A stretch of 64,000 bases of DNA from assembly GCA_016285245.1 (NCBI GenBank), contig JAEEQH010000003.1, forward strand, positions 1 to 64,000, written 5' to 3'. The stretch is from Prevotella sp. (GTDB taxonomy: Bacteria > Bacteroidota > Bacteroidia > Bacteroidales > Bacteroidaceae). The translations under genes and the position numbers were made by a program. This document shows positions 27,036 through 34,617 of this stretch, piece by piece (the first letter of the stretch is position 1; each line of letters begins with the position of its first letter). Under the pieces are notes generated by a model. That model was not told the DNA's origin. It saw nothing but the letters and a program-made list of their open reading frames with translations, and searched no databases.

Positions 27036-28764
27036 CGACGTAGTCGCCCAGTTTCTCGCACTCGTTGATCAGGTCCATATAGATGGTACCGACGGCGTAG
27101 GTGTACTCGTGGTTGTTGATGTCGACGATGTTCTGCGCCTTTAGCTGGTTGCGATAGTTGTTGATCTCGTGCTCGATGTTGAACGTGCGGTTCACGTCGA
27201 ACGTCTCCTTGCGGCCGACCATCAGGCGGTTCATCTCCGTCAGCGACTGGTCGGTGAGACCCATCATCTGGTGGATGTGGTCATACTGCCGTTCGGTGAA
27301 GTGGTCCTGCTTGGCGTTGTACTTGCGGTTGATGGTGCGGGCCATGTTGTAGCAGGCATCGCCGATAGACTCCAGCTCCGAGATTTCACGCAGCATAGCA
27401 CGGATCTTTGCCTTTGTGTCGTCACTGAGGTGGGCGTCCGATACGGAGTCGAGATACTTCGCAATCTCCAACTCCATATTGTCCGAGATGCTCTCGTATT
27501 TCTCTATCCGCGTATACAGCTTGTTGAAGTCGCCGGCCTGCGCCTTCGCCTCTTTGGCGGTGGCACTGCTCGACAGGTTCAGCAGCTCCACGACCATGCC
27601 GAACATCCGCTGCATACGTTCCGAGAACGACGAGATCTCCTTCTGGGCCTCCAGCACCGAGAGCTCCGGCGTCTTCATGAAGCCTGCCGTAATGAAGTGC
27701 AGGCGGAAGTCCTCCTCCTCGTCCACCTTCTTCGGCTTGATGACCCAGCAGACGAAACGCTCTATCTGTGGGATGAACCATATGAGAATCATCGTATTCA
27801 CAACGTTAAACGTGGTATGGAAGCCCGCCAGCACGAAGGTCAGCTTGGCAGCATTGGCCATGAAAGCGTTGCTGCTGGTACTGTCCTTGGTCATCGTGAC
27901 ATCATAGCCTACCCATCCGCAGACCATGTCGATGAAAGGACGGAAGATGAAGAGTATCCAGATGACGCCAAACACGTTGAAGAACATATGTGCCAGGGCG
28001 GCGCGGCGGGCCTGGGTGTTGGCCGATAGGGCGGCGAGGTTCGATGTGACCGTTGTGCCGATGTTCTCACCCATCACCAAGGCGATACCCTGATAGATGG
28101 GCAGCGCACCGCTGGAACACAGGATCATCGTGATGGCCATGACGGCTGCCGACGACTGTACACAGAACGTCAGGATGCCGCCTAAGAGCAGGAAGAGGAA
28201 TGTCGTACCATAGAGCTTTAGGATAGAATCGACAGCCGGGTTATACGAGAAGGATGCAAAGAAGTCCAGTACGGCAGGATTCTCACCCAATCGCATCTCC
28301 GTACCTGTCACGCGCAGCGTTGCCAATGAGAAAATGAGGAATGCCAGACCAAACAGGAAGTCTCCAATGTACCGGTACTTCTTCTGGTAAATGAGGATAA
28401 TGCCGATGAAAAAGGCGGGGAATGCCAGATTGCCGATGTTGAACGACATACCGGCCGACATGATCCATGCCGTCAGCGTCGTACCGATGTTTGCACCCAT
28501 GATGACCGAGATGGCCTGCGCCAGCGTCAGCAGACCGGCATTGACGAACGATACGGTCATCACCGTCGTTGCCGTTGACGACTGCACGGAGGCGGTGACG
28601 AGCGTACCCGTCAACATTCCCGTAAAGCGGTTGGTGGTCATCGCCCCGAGGACGTGACGCAACTGTGGTCCTGCCATTTTCTGCAGGGCTTCACTCATGG
28701 CCTTCATACCGAACATCAGAAGGGCCAGCGAACCGAGCAGCTTAAAGATAATCCAGATTGACAT
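26992..28764 (-). CDS. Na+/phosphate cotransporter (NptA/YjbB family)
   Basis: A 590-residue protein. The N-terminal 330 residues contain two inverted transport repeats, each with a QSS motif (ASVQSSTATTVMTVS and CVQSSAAVMAITM), and several transmembrane helices; the C-terminal 200 residues are a PhoU-like helical domain (LREISELESIGDACYNMA). It probably moves phosphate with sodium, possibly outward. The last 44 bp overlap the 3' end of the convergent ispG gene, so both C-termini share DNA. Confidence 0.9.
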   Translation of the reverse strand: MSIWIIFKLLGSLALLMFGMKAMSEALQKMAGPQLRHVLGAMTTNRFTGMLTGTLVTASVQSSTATTVMTVSFVNAGLLTLAQAISVIMGANIGTTLTAWIMSAGMSFNIGNLAFPAFFIGIILIYQKKYRYIGDFLFGLAFLIFSLATLRVTGTEMRLGENPAVLDFFASFSYNPAVDSILKLYGTTFLFLLLGGILTFCVQSSAAVMAITMILCSSGALPIYQGIALVMGENIGTTVTSNLAALSANTQARRAALAHMFFNVFGVIWILFIFRPFIDMVCGWVGYDVTMTKDSTSSNAFMANAAKLTFVLAGFHTTFNVVNTMILIWFIPQIERFVCWVIKPKKVDEEEDFRLHFITAGFMKTPELSVLEAQKEISSFSERMQRMFGMVVELLNLSSSATAKEAKAQAGDFNKLYTRIEKYESISDNMELEIAKYLDSVSDAHLSDDTKAKIRAMLREISELESIGDACYNMARTINRKYNAKQDHFTERQYDHIHQMMGLTDQSLTEMNRLMVGRKETFDVNRTFNIEHEINNYRNQLKAQNIVDINNHEYTYAVGTIYMDLINECEKLGDYVVNVVEARMGVRQHG

Positions 28765-28780
28765 AATATCGGTGTTTTAA

Positions 28781-28801
28781 TTAATGCTTAATGCTAAATG
28801 C
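28781..28801. repeat. Heptamer tandem repeat TTAATGC x3
   Basis: TTAATGC, TTAATGC, TAAATGC between the Na/Pi transporter and the aminotransferase. Same family as 29859-29877 and 33162-33238. Confidence 0.8.
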
Positions 28802-28811
28802 TTGACTCGAA

Positions 28812-29855
28812 CTACCAGTATTTCGTGAAGTGGCGGCTCTTGCCGCTGAGGAATTCCTGTATGGCCTCTATCAGGGCGTTGTCCTCGTCGCGCGACTGTG
28901 CGGCTACGCGGAAGTAGCGGCTGTCAAGGCCGTGGAAGTTCGAGGCGTCGCGGATCAGCATCCCGTGGTTCTCCAGCAGCCATTGCTTCAGCTGGCGGGC
29001 CTCGCCGTTGTCCAGACGGCAGAGCATGAAGTTCGTATGGCTGTCCATGACGGTGATGCCCTCGATGGCGGCAAGACTTGTCTGCAGACGGGCGGCCTCG
29101 TCGAGGTATGCCTCGCGGTCGGCAATGGGCTCGAAGTCGTTCTCCAATGCGTACTTGCCAGCCTCCAACGCCATGGCGTTGACGCTCCACGGCTGACGCA
29201 AGGCGCGCAAACGGTCGAGGATGACGGGCGAACCGGTGATGTAGCCCAGCCGTAGGCCAGGCACACAGTAGCGCTTCGTCATCGAGTGGAGTATCAGCAG
29301 GTTGTGACAGTCGGTCATCTCGCGCGGCAGCAACAGCGCTTTGCGGGTGTAGTTCTCGTACGACTGGTCGACGACGTAGATGAAGTGCGGATGGTGGCGC
29401 ACGACATAGCTCATCAGTCCCTTCACCATGACGTTGCCCGTCGGGTTGTTCGGGTTGCAGAGCCAGTAGATGCGCTTCTCCGGCAGCTGCTCCATCGTGT
29501 CATTGTCAAAGTACGACACGACATGGTCGTGCTGCTTGCAGGCGTCCTCGTACTCGCCGAAGGTGGGCTGTGGAATAACGCTTGCCCAGCCCTTGAACAG
29601 CTGTGCTATGAGGTAGATGGCCTCTGTGGCGCCAGCGGTCACCATCACCTGCTGGGGCTGGATACCCAGCTTCTCGGCCAGCAGCCGTTCCAGCGTGATG
29701 GGCTCTGGCTCTGGGTACGAACCGATGACGTCAAGCCGCATAGCCAGATGCATCTTCAGCTGCGACAGGTCGGCATGGGTGAAGATGTTCGAACTGAAGT
29801 TCATCTTCACCTGGTTACCATACTGGTAGATGTCGTCACCGTGTCCGTATATCAT
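28812..29855 (-). CDS. CobD-like PLP-dependent aminotransferase/decarboxylase
   Basis: A 347-residue class I/II fold PLP enzyme. N-terminal YGHGDDIYQYGNQVKMNFSSN is typical of threonine-phosphate decarboxylase CobD; other motifs are TAGATEAIYLIAQ, CNPNNPTGNV and the PLP lysine (Lys194) in HSMTKRYCVPGLRLGY. CobD makes (R)-1-amino-2-propanol phosphate for cobalamin; histidinol-phosphate aminotransferase is the main alternative. The neighbouring ABC ATPase of the iron/B12 type supports a cobalamin link, but no other cob gene is in the window. Confidence 0.78.
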   Translation of the reverse strand: MIYGHGDDIYQYGNQVKMNFSSNIFTHADLSQLKMHLAMRLDVIGSYPEPEPITLERLLAEKLGIQPQQVMVTAGATEAIYLIAQLFKGWASVIPQPTFGEYEDACKQHDHVVSYFDNDTMEQLPEKRIYWLCNPNNPTGNVMVKGLMSYVVRHHPHFIYVVDQSYENYTRKALLLPREMTDCHNLLILHSMTKRYCVPGLRLGYITGSPVILDRLRALRQPWSVNAMALEAGKYALENDFEPIADREAYLDEAARLQTSLAAIEGITVMDSHTNFMLCRLDNGEARQLKQWLLENHGMLIRDASNFHGLDSRYFRVAAQSRDEDNALIEAIQEFLSGKSRHFTKYW

Positions 29856-29858
29856 TAC

Positions 29859-29902
29859 TAATGCTTAATGCTTAAAACTTCAATTTTTCAATTTTACAAT
29901 TC
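29859..29902. repeat. Mixed tandem repeats between ABC ATPase and aminotransferase
   Basis: Heptamers of the TAATGCT family (29859-29877) run into three octamers TTCAATTT, TTCAATTT, TACAATTC (29879-29902). The octamers overlap the 3' end of the ABC ATPase gene and encode its tail KIEKLKF. The same octamer family recurs at 35982-36013. Confidence 0.75.
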
Positions 29903-30696
29903 TTAATGCTTATGGTCAGCGTGTCACGGTCGAAGTGTACCTGCGGGCGTTCCACATAGCGCCCTAACACGCCCTCCTGTGCCAACTCCCGAGGCGTGCC
30001 GATGCTAAGGCATCCTCGTTCCTCGTTCCTCGTTCCTCCATCCTCCATCAACCATACGGTGTCCGCCGTCTGCAGGGCCAGCTCTAGGTCGTGGGTAGAC
30101 ATAAAGACCGTTTTTCCTGCCTCGCGGCTGATGCGGCGCAGCAGTAGCATCGTCTCCACCTTGCTAGGGAAGTCAAGAAACGCCGTCGGCTCGTCCAGGA
30201 AGATTACCGGCGTCTGCTGCGCTAGCGCCTTGGCAATCATCGTCTTCTGGCGCTCACCGTCGCTCAGCGTGTCGACGAGCCGCTCCGCCAGGTGACTGAT
30301 GCCCACCAGCTCCAGCGACTCGCTGACGATGCGGTGGTCGTCGTCCTTCAGCCGTCCCCAGAAGTCGGTGTAGGGCGAGCGCCCCAGCGCCACGAGCTCG
30401 CGGACGGTCATGTTCTGCACACTCGGCTTCTCCGTCAGCACCACGCCTATCAGGCGGCTGCGCTCGCTGTCGTTGTAGTCACTGAGTTCGCGACCGCAGA
30501 TGTAGATGCTACCGCTGAGCTTCGGCTGGAAGGCCGACAGCGTCCGCAGCAGCGTCGATTTTCCTACACCGTTAGCTCCCAGCAGACATGTCAGCTCGCC
30601 CTGTCGGATGGTGGCGCTGATGCCTGCCGCTACGGTCTTCACGCTCTTCTTGTCGCGATAGCCGATGGTGAGATTTTCCAAGCGGATCGTCTCCAT
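29872..30696 (-). CDS. ABC transporter ATP-binding protein (iron/cobalamin importer type)
   Basis: A 274-residue ATPase of the FecE/BtuD class. Walker A LLGANGVGKSTLL (about residues 36-48), signature LSDGERQKTMIAKAL, Walker B VIFLDEPTAFLDF and switch His in FMSTHDLELAL. Start at 30694-30696 (METIRLENL): a farther ATG lies on the promoter box. The box TAACTTTG (30703-30710, minus) is so close that the mRNA would be nearly leaderless. Residues 217-228 (GGTRNEERG region) come from an in-frame heptamer array. Permease and binding-protein genes are not adjacent. Confidence 0.9.
   Translation of the reverse strand: METIRLENLTIGYRDKKSVKTVAAGISATIRQGELTCLLGANGVGKSTLLRTLSAFQPKLSGSIYICGRELSDYNDSERSRLIGVVLTEKPSVQNMTVRELVALGRSPYTDFWGRLKDDDHRIVSESLELVGISHLAERLVDTLSDGERQKTMIAKALAQQTPVIFLDEPTAFLDFPSKVETMLLLRRISREAGKTVFMSTHDLELALQTADTVWLMEDGGTRNEERGCLSIGTPRELAQEGVLGRYVERPQVHFDRDTLTISIKNCKIEKLKF
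30014..30048. repeat. In-frame heptamer array CCTCGTT in the ABC ATPase
   Basis: Three exact CCTCGTT units and two CCTCCAT units, read on the minus strand as a charged loop (MEDGGTRNEERG) after the switch histidine region. Other members of this heptamer family are at 45053-45085, 47269-47303, 52684-52781, 62643-62696 and 63511-63559. Confidence 0.85.
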
Positions 30697-30837
30697 CGCT
30701 GGCAAAGTTACGAATAATTTTTCGTATATCGTGCAATCAGGGCGTCAAAAATTTTATTCCGCCTCAAAATTCCCGCATTTCCTGTCAAAGAAATACTCCT
30801 TTTCTTTGTCAGATGAAAGGAATCCTTGGAGTCAGCG

Positions 30838-30876
30838 GGTTAGGTGCGGGATAAAAGACATATCCTACACCTAACC
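30838..30876. repeat. Stem-loop GGTTAGGTG...CACCTAACC
   Basis: Left arm GGTTAGGTG (30838-30846) and GGATA (30849-30853) pair with TATCC (30861-30865) and CACCTAACC (30868-30876), with two unpaired positions on each side and a 7-nt loop. The sequence GGTGTAGGATA on its minus strand also starts the arms of the larger inverted repeat at 30954-31054. Confidence 0.75.
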
Positions 30877-30953
30877 AGTGACTTTTGGGGCGTTTAGCGG
30901 CTTATAGCGTATGCGCGTGTACGCGCGCACGCATATTATGATAGGGAAAGGGA

Positions 30954-31054
30954 AAAATAACCTACCTATCCTGCCTATCCTACACCCACGGACAGACAAT
31001 TAAGCATTGAGCATTGTTCTGGGTGTAGGATAGGCAGGATAGGTAGGTTATTTT
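30954..31054. repeat. Perfect 35-bp inverted repeat with 31-nt loop
   Basis: Arms 30954-30988 and 31020-31054 are exact reverse complements, built of 9-bp units (CCTACCTAT, CCTGCCTAT, CCTACACCC). The loop carries AAGCATTGAGCATTG, a member of the AATGCTT/AATGCTC heptamer family in reverse. It could form a very stable RNA or cruciform hairpin. No target-site duplication is obvious. Confidence 0.9.
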
Positions 31055-31193
31055 CTTGTTTCAGTAATATATGCATACGCGCGCGAGGTTTCGTGACCCG
31101 GCCGCCCGAAAAGGTGACCTTTAGCCGCGAAAAGGTGGTCTTTACGATTCTAAAGGTGACCTTTTCGTCGCTAAAGGTGACCTTATTACACAT
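30975..31193 (-). CDS. Possible small repetitive protein (KVTF repeats)
   Basis: A 72-codon minus-strand frame beginning MCNKVTFSDEKVTF. Its first half is a seven-residue repeat (KVTFxxx four times, then RVTK) encoded by the 21-bp tandem array; its second half (NNLPILPILHPEQ) is encoded by one arm and the loop of the 35-bp inverted repeat. There is no clear ribosome-binding site. It may be only the translation of non-coding repeats. I have the impression that such KVTF peptides occur in other Bacteroidales, but cannot verify it. Confidence 0.25.
   Translation of the reverse strand: MCNKVTFSDEKVTFRIVKTTFSRLKVTFSGGRVTKPRARMHILLKQENNLPILPILHPEQCSMLNCLSVGVG
31090..31185. repeat. 21-bp tandem array with dyad core AAGGTGACCTT
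   Basis: AAGGTG begins at 31111, 31132, 31153 and 31174, exactly 21 bp apart; a degenerate fifth unit (TTCGTGACCC) fits at 31090. Three of the units contain AAGGTGACCTT, whose two halves AAGGT/ACCTT are inverted around a central G; in one unit it is AAGGTGGTCTT. Two helical turns between dyad sites would place bound proteins on one face of the DNA. Confidence 0.85.
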
Positions 31194-31219
31194 AAATATG
31201 CGGATAATTATGCATTCGT

Positions 31220-31248
31220 GGGGCAAGGGGCAAGGAGCAGGGGGGCAA
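31220..31248. repeat. Heptamer repeat GGGGCAA at the 3' end of the SDR gene
   Basis: GGGGCAA, GGGGCAA, GGAGCAG and GGGGGCAA in succession, ending five bases before the stop codon of the convergently read SDR gene. Confidence 0.7.
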
Positions 31249-31252
31249 GAAG

Positions 31253-31996
31253 TTAGAGGAACGTGAGGTGGCGCCATACACAGCGTGGGATTCGGCGCCA
31301 GAGGGCGGTGAGCACGCGGTACTTCCAGTCGATGACCCACACGTGGCGACGGCGGCGGATGGCGCGGACGATGGACTGCGCTACCGCCTCGGGACGCAGC
31401 ATCATCGGGTAGCGGAAGTCACCGCTGAGCAGGGCGGTGTCCACGAACCCCGGGCGGATGTCGGTGAACCGGATGTTCAGGCGGCGGGCGTTGGCCTGCT
31501 GCTCCAGGGCCTGGAGGTAGACGTTCTGCATGGCCTTCGTGGCGGAGTAGGAGGGCGCGGGGCCGAGACCCTTCGTGCCGGCTATCGAGGTGATGGCGGC
31601 GATGTGCCCAGTGCCTTGCTCGCCGAAGTAGCGGTAGGCCTCGCCCACCATGCGTGTGAAGCCCAGGGCGTTGGTCTGCATGGTGTCCATCTCAATTTCC
31701 GGCAGCAGCTCACGGTTCTGCTTGCCGATGCCCGAGGCGTAGAAGAAGAGGTCCATGCCGCCGAGCTCGCTGATCAGCTCGCGCAACTGCTGCGGCGCCT
31801 CGTCGTCCGTGACGTCTATCTGCCGGTATGCCGCGGCACCCAGTTCCCTGAGCCGCTCTTCCCGTCGTGCCGCGACGCCCACCGTCCAGCCGTCGGCCAT
31901 CAGCAGCTGTGCCACCTCGCGTCCGATGCCCGAGGATGCTCCTATCACTATCGCCCGCCTTTCCTTCGGCCTTCCATTGTCTTTCGTTGTTGCCAT
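31253..31996 (-). CDS. SDR-family NAD(P)-dependent oxidoreductase
   Basis: A 247-residue classical short-chain dehydrogenase. NAD(P)-binding GASSGIGREVAQLL near the N-terminus with an arginine pair (AARREER) after strand 2, suggesting NADP; an NNAG-equivalent YASGIG; and the active-site YSATKAMQN preceded by the serine of ITSIAGT. Substrate unknown. Promoter TTG-N19-TATTTTTG (32017-32046, minus) is 20 nt upstream. Divergent from pfkA. Confidence 0.88.
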   Translation of the reverse strand: MATTKDNGRPKERRAIVIGASSGIGREVAQLLMADGWTVGVAARREERLRELGAAAYRQIDVTDDEAPQQLRELISELGGMDLFFYASGIGKQNRELLPEIEMDTMQTNALGFTRMVGEAYRYFGEQGTGHIAAITSIAGTKGLGPAPSYSATKAMQNVYLQALEQQANARRLNIRFTDIRPGFVDTALLSGDFRYPMMLRPEAVAQSIVRAIRRRRHVWVIDWKYRVLTALWRRIPRCVWRHLTFL

Positions 31997-32016
31997 TCGT
32001 CTATGTTATTTCGTGC

Positions 32017-32046
32017 AAAAATAGTCGAAATTCATGAGCTATGCAA
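32017..32046 (-). promoter_or_regulatory. Promoter of the SDR gene
   Basis: Minus strand TATTTTTG (32017-32024) with TTG (CAA at 32044-32046) 19 nt upstream. Confidence 0.65.
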
Positions 32047-32103
32047 CTTTTTTCACATATTTCTTCCATATCATAGGGAAGTGATTATTTTTGAGATTTT
32101 ATT

Positions 32104-32133
32104 TTGATACTTATGATAAAAACATTATCTTTG
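32104..32133 (+). promoter_or_regulatory. Promoter of pfkA
   Basis: TTG (32104-32106), 19 nt, TATCTTTG (32126-32133). The 48-nt leader contains an alternating TA run just upstream of the start codon. Confidence 0.75.
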
Positions 32134-32181
32134 CACCATGATTAGCGCGTATACATTATATATATATAAAGATTTAAGACT

Positions 32182-33159
32182 ATGGCAAAGATTAAGACTA
32201 TCGGTATTCTGACCTCAGGTGGCGATGCTCCCGGCATGAATGCAGCCATCCGTGCCGTGACGCGCGCAGGCATCTGCAACGGTTTCAACATCAAAGGTAT
32301 CTACCGCGGCTACGACGGACTGATCAAGGGCGAGGTGAAGCAGTTTTCCACGGAGGACGTCAGCGGCATCATCACCCGCGGCGGCACCATCCTGAAGACC
32401 GCCCGCTCGAAGGAGTTCATGACCCCCGAGGGTAGGCAGAAGGCTTACGAGACCTGCCAGAAAGAGGAGATCGACGCACTCGTGGTCATCGGCGGCAACG
32501 GCTCTCTGACGGGCGCCTGGAACTTCGGCGTGGAGTTCGACTTCCCCTGCATCGGTCTGCCCGGCACCATCGACAACGACCTCTATGGCACGGATGCCAC
32601 CATCGGCTACGACACCACGATGAACACCATCATGGAGTGCGTGGACCGCATACGCGACACCGCGAACTCGCACGAGCGCATCTTCTTCGTTGAGGTGATG
32701 GGCCGTGATGCCGGCTTCCTGGCACAGAACTGTGCCATCGCCTGTGGTGCTGAGGCCGCTATTGTGCCTGAGGAGACGACTGATGTCGACCAACTGGCCG
32801 CCTTCATGGGACGCGGTATCCGTAAGTCGAAGAAGTCGTGCATCGTCATCGTCTCGGAGAGTCCGAAGTGTGGCGCCCTCTACTATGCCGACCGTGTGAA
32901 GCACGAGTTCCCTGGTTTTGACGTGCGCGTCTCCATCCTCGGCCACCTGCAGCGCGGCGGCAGTCCGTCGGCACGCGACCGCATCCTGGCCAGCTGCACC
33001 GGCGTCGGCGCCGTCCAGGCCATCATGCAGGGTCAGCGCAACGTGATGGTGGGCTACCGCAACAACGACATCGTCTACGTGCCCTTCTCGGAGTGCATCC
33101 GTACCGACAAGCGCTTCGACAAGCGACTCATCACGGTGCTCGATGAACTGAGCATCTGA
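32182..33159 (+). CDS. pfkA: 6-phosphofructokinase
   Basis: A 325-residue group A PFK, the committed step of glycolysis. Visible: [18 protein letters not shown] (ATP site), [20 protein letters not shown] with the catalytic Asp, [12 protein letters not shown] and [16 protein letters not shown]. The glycine of GGNGS at the position that separates ATP- from PPi-dependent enzymes suggests ATP use. However, the residue before it is Asn where E. coli and Bacillus enzymes have Asp (GGDGS, Asp103). Followed by an 11-unit heptamer array. Confidence 0.93.
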   Translation: MAKIKTIGILTSGGDAPGMNAAIRAVTRAGICNGFNIKGIYRGYDGLIKGEVKQFSTEDVSGIITRGGTILKTARSKEFMTPEGRQKAYETCQKEEIDALVVIGGNGSLTGAWNFGVEFDFPCIGLPGTIDNDLYGTDATIGYDTTMNTIMECVDRIRDTANSHERIFFVEVMGRDAGFLAQNCAIACGAEAAIVPEETTDVDQLAAFMGRGIRKSKKSCIVIVSESPKCGALYYADRVKHEFPGFDVRVSILGHLQRGGSPSARDRILASCTGVGAVQAIMQGQRNVMVGYRNNDIVYVPFSECIRTDKRFDKRLITVLDELSI

Positions 33160-33161
33160 TG

Positions 33162-33238
33162 AATGCTTAATGCTCAATGCTTAATGCTCAATGCTTAATG
33201 CTCAATGCTTAATGCTCAATGCTCAATACTTAATGCTT
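33162..33238. repeat. Heptamer array AATGCTT/AATGCTC, 11 units
   Basis: Eleven 7-bp units, mostly alternating AATGCTT and AATGCTC, from just after the pfkA stop up to the start codon of the next gene, which itself lies in a twelfth, altered unit (AATGGTT). It is the longest tandem array in the window and replaces the normal ribosome-binding region. Each unit contains ATG, in all three frames successively. Confidence 0.95.
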
Positions 33239-33239
33239 A

Positions 33240-34037
33240 ATGGTTATGTTCAATAAGAAATACCTTTGGATAGTGGCTATGGTCGTGGCGATCTGTGGCA
33301 TCGTGACGGTCAATACCTGCTGCTCGGGCGACGATGATGCCGCCGTGAGCGCTACCGAGGACAGCAGCCAGTTCGTGACACTGACGGACGCTGTCCCCGA
33401 CGCCATCTTGGAGATACGCTATTTCGGCACCTACAACTTCGTGGGTAAGCGCATCGACGGCTACCTGCAGCCGACGGCGCTGCTGACGAAGCGTGCCGCC
33501 GACAGCCTGCGTGCCGTCAGCGACGACCTGAAGCCTCACGGCTACCGCCTGAAAATCTACGACGCCTACCGTCCGCAGATGGGTGTCGACCACTTCGTCA
33601 GGTGGGCTGCCGACATCCCCGACACGCTGATGAAGCAGTACTTCTATCCCGACTTGGACAAGAGCGTGCTCTTCGACCAGGAGTATATCATGGCAAAGAG
33701 CGGCCATACCCGTGGTTCCACCGTCGACCTGACACTCTTTGACATGGCCACGGAGAAGGAACTCGACATGGGCGGCACGTTCGACTGGTTCGGGCCGGAG
33801 AGCCATCCCGACTTCTGCGGCAATCCCGAGACGCTGGAGTACACCGGCGACAACAGCAAGAGCCCCCGTGGCCGTAGCATCACCTCCGTACAGTTCTACA
33901 ACCGTATGGTGCTGCGCCAGGCTATGCTCCGTCACGGCTTCAAGGCGCTGGACAGCGAGTGGTGGCACTTCACGCTGAAAGACGAACCCTTCCCCGACAC
34001 CTACTTCACCTTCCCCGTGAAGCAGCTAGGAAAATAA
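33240..34037 (+). CDS. D-alanyl-D-alanine dipeptidase (M15D, VanX/DdpX-like)
   Basis: A 265-residue exported zinc dipeptidase. N-terminal hydrophobic segment (YLWIVAMVVAICGIVTV) followed by NTCCSGDDD, probably a lipoprotein signal. VanX-type motifs: YDAYRPQMGVDHFVRW, SGHTRGSTVDLTLFD (zinc His and Asp) and SEWWHFTLKDEP (catalytic Glu and zinc His). It would hydrolyse D-Ala-D-Ala for cell-wall recycling; vancomycin resistance is not implied, as no vanA/H genes are near. Start could be 33240 or 33246; no Shine-Dalgarno is seen because a heptamer array abuts the start. Confidence 0.9.
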   Translation: MVMFNKKYLWIVAMVVAICGIVTVNTCCSGDDDAAVSATEDSSQFVTLTDAVPDAILEIRYFGTYNFVGKRIDGYLQPTALLTKRAADSLRAVSDDLKPHGYRLKIYDAYRPQMGVDHFVRWAADIPDTLMKQYFYPDLDKSVLFDQEYIMAKSGHTRGSTVDLTLFDMATEKELDMGGTFDWFGPESHPDFCGNPETLEYTGDNSKSPRGRSITSVQFYNRMVLRQAMLRHGFKALDSEWWHFTLKDEPFPDTYFTFPVKQLGK

Positions 34038-34053
34038 ACGGCGAAGAACGGTC

Positions 34054-34590
34054 ATGGCGAGGAAGGTACGTACCATAGAGATGCAGCGGCTGACAGTGGA
34101 GGAGTTCCGCGAGGCCGCGAAGCTGCCGCTGGTGGTGGTGCTCGACGATGTACGGTCGATGTACAACGTCGGTAGCGTGCTCCGTACGGCCGACACGTTC
34201 CGCGTGGAGGCCGTCTGTCTGTGTGGCATCACGTCGACGCCGCCTTCGGCCGAGATCCACAAGACTGCCCTCGGCGCCGAGGACAGCGTCAGCTGGCGCT
34301 ACTACCCCACAGCAGTGGAGGCCGTCCGCGACCTACAGCAGCAGGGCTATACCGTCTACAGCGTCGAGCAGGTGGAGCACTCCACGAAGCTGCAACGCTT
34401 CCAGGCCGAGGAAGGCCGCCGCTATGCCGTAGTGCTCGGCAACGAGGTGAAGGGCGTTCACCAGGAAGTGGTCGACGCCTCCGATGGCTGTCTGGAGATA
34501 CCGCAGCTGGGCACGAAACACTCGATGAACGTCAGCGTTACCGCCGGCATCGTCATCTACAAGTTCGCCGAACAGCTGATACTGGAATAA
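34054..34590 (+). CDS. SpoU/TrmH-family RNA 2'-O-methyltransferase
   Basis: A 178-residue SPOUT methyltransferase. Family motifs: DDVRSMYNVGSVLRTADTF (motif 1), VVLGNEVKGVHQEV (motif 2) and IPQLGTKHSMNVSVTAGIVIYKF (motif 3, with the knot and SAM site). It probably methylates tRNA or rRNA ribose; which position is not decidable. It begins 16 nt after the dipeptidase and is followed by a large palindrome. Confidence 0.9.
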   Translation: MARKVRTIEMQRLTVEEFREAAKLPLVVVLDDVRSMYNVGSVLRTADTFRVEAVCLCGITSTPPSAEIHKTALGAEDSVSWRYYPTAVEAVRDLQQQGYTVYSVEQVEHSTKLQRFQAEEGRRYAVVLGNEVKGVHQEVVDASDGCLEIPQLGTKHSMNVSVTAGIVIYKFAEQLILE

Positions 34591-34617
34591 TGTGACGTGT
34601 TTAAGCGCGCTGGGTTC

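Larger units (their letters stand above)
30697..31252. other. Gene-poor repeat cluster between ABC ATPase and SDR genes
   Basis: About 550 bp without a convincing gene. From left to right it holds the ABC ATPase promoter; a 12-bp stem with one mismatch (30782-30793 / 30801-30812, with slight register uncertainty); a stem GGTTAGGTG / CACCTAACC (30838-30876); a GC-rich imperfect palindrome made of ATGCG/CGCAT-type sequence (30910-30933); a perfect 35-bp inverted repeat (30954-31054); a 21-bp tandem array (31090-31185); and heptamers GGGGCAA (31220-31248). The concentration is unlike any other gap in the window and looks like a non-coding element or remnants of several. Confidence 0.7.

Noticed and set aside
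30697..30960. Cobalamin riboswitch controlling the ABC ATPase and CobD-like gene
   Set aside because: The promoter box is next to the start codon, leaving no leader; the hairpins farther upstream lack a B12-box-like sequence.
33162..33238. CRISPR-like array
   Set aside because: Units are 7 bp and directly adjacent, without unique spacers; it is a simple tandem repeat.
33240..34037. Vancomycin resistance cluster
   Set aside because: Only a VanX/DdpX-like dipeptidase is present; no vanH, vanA or regulator genes.
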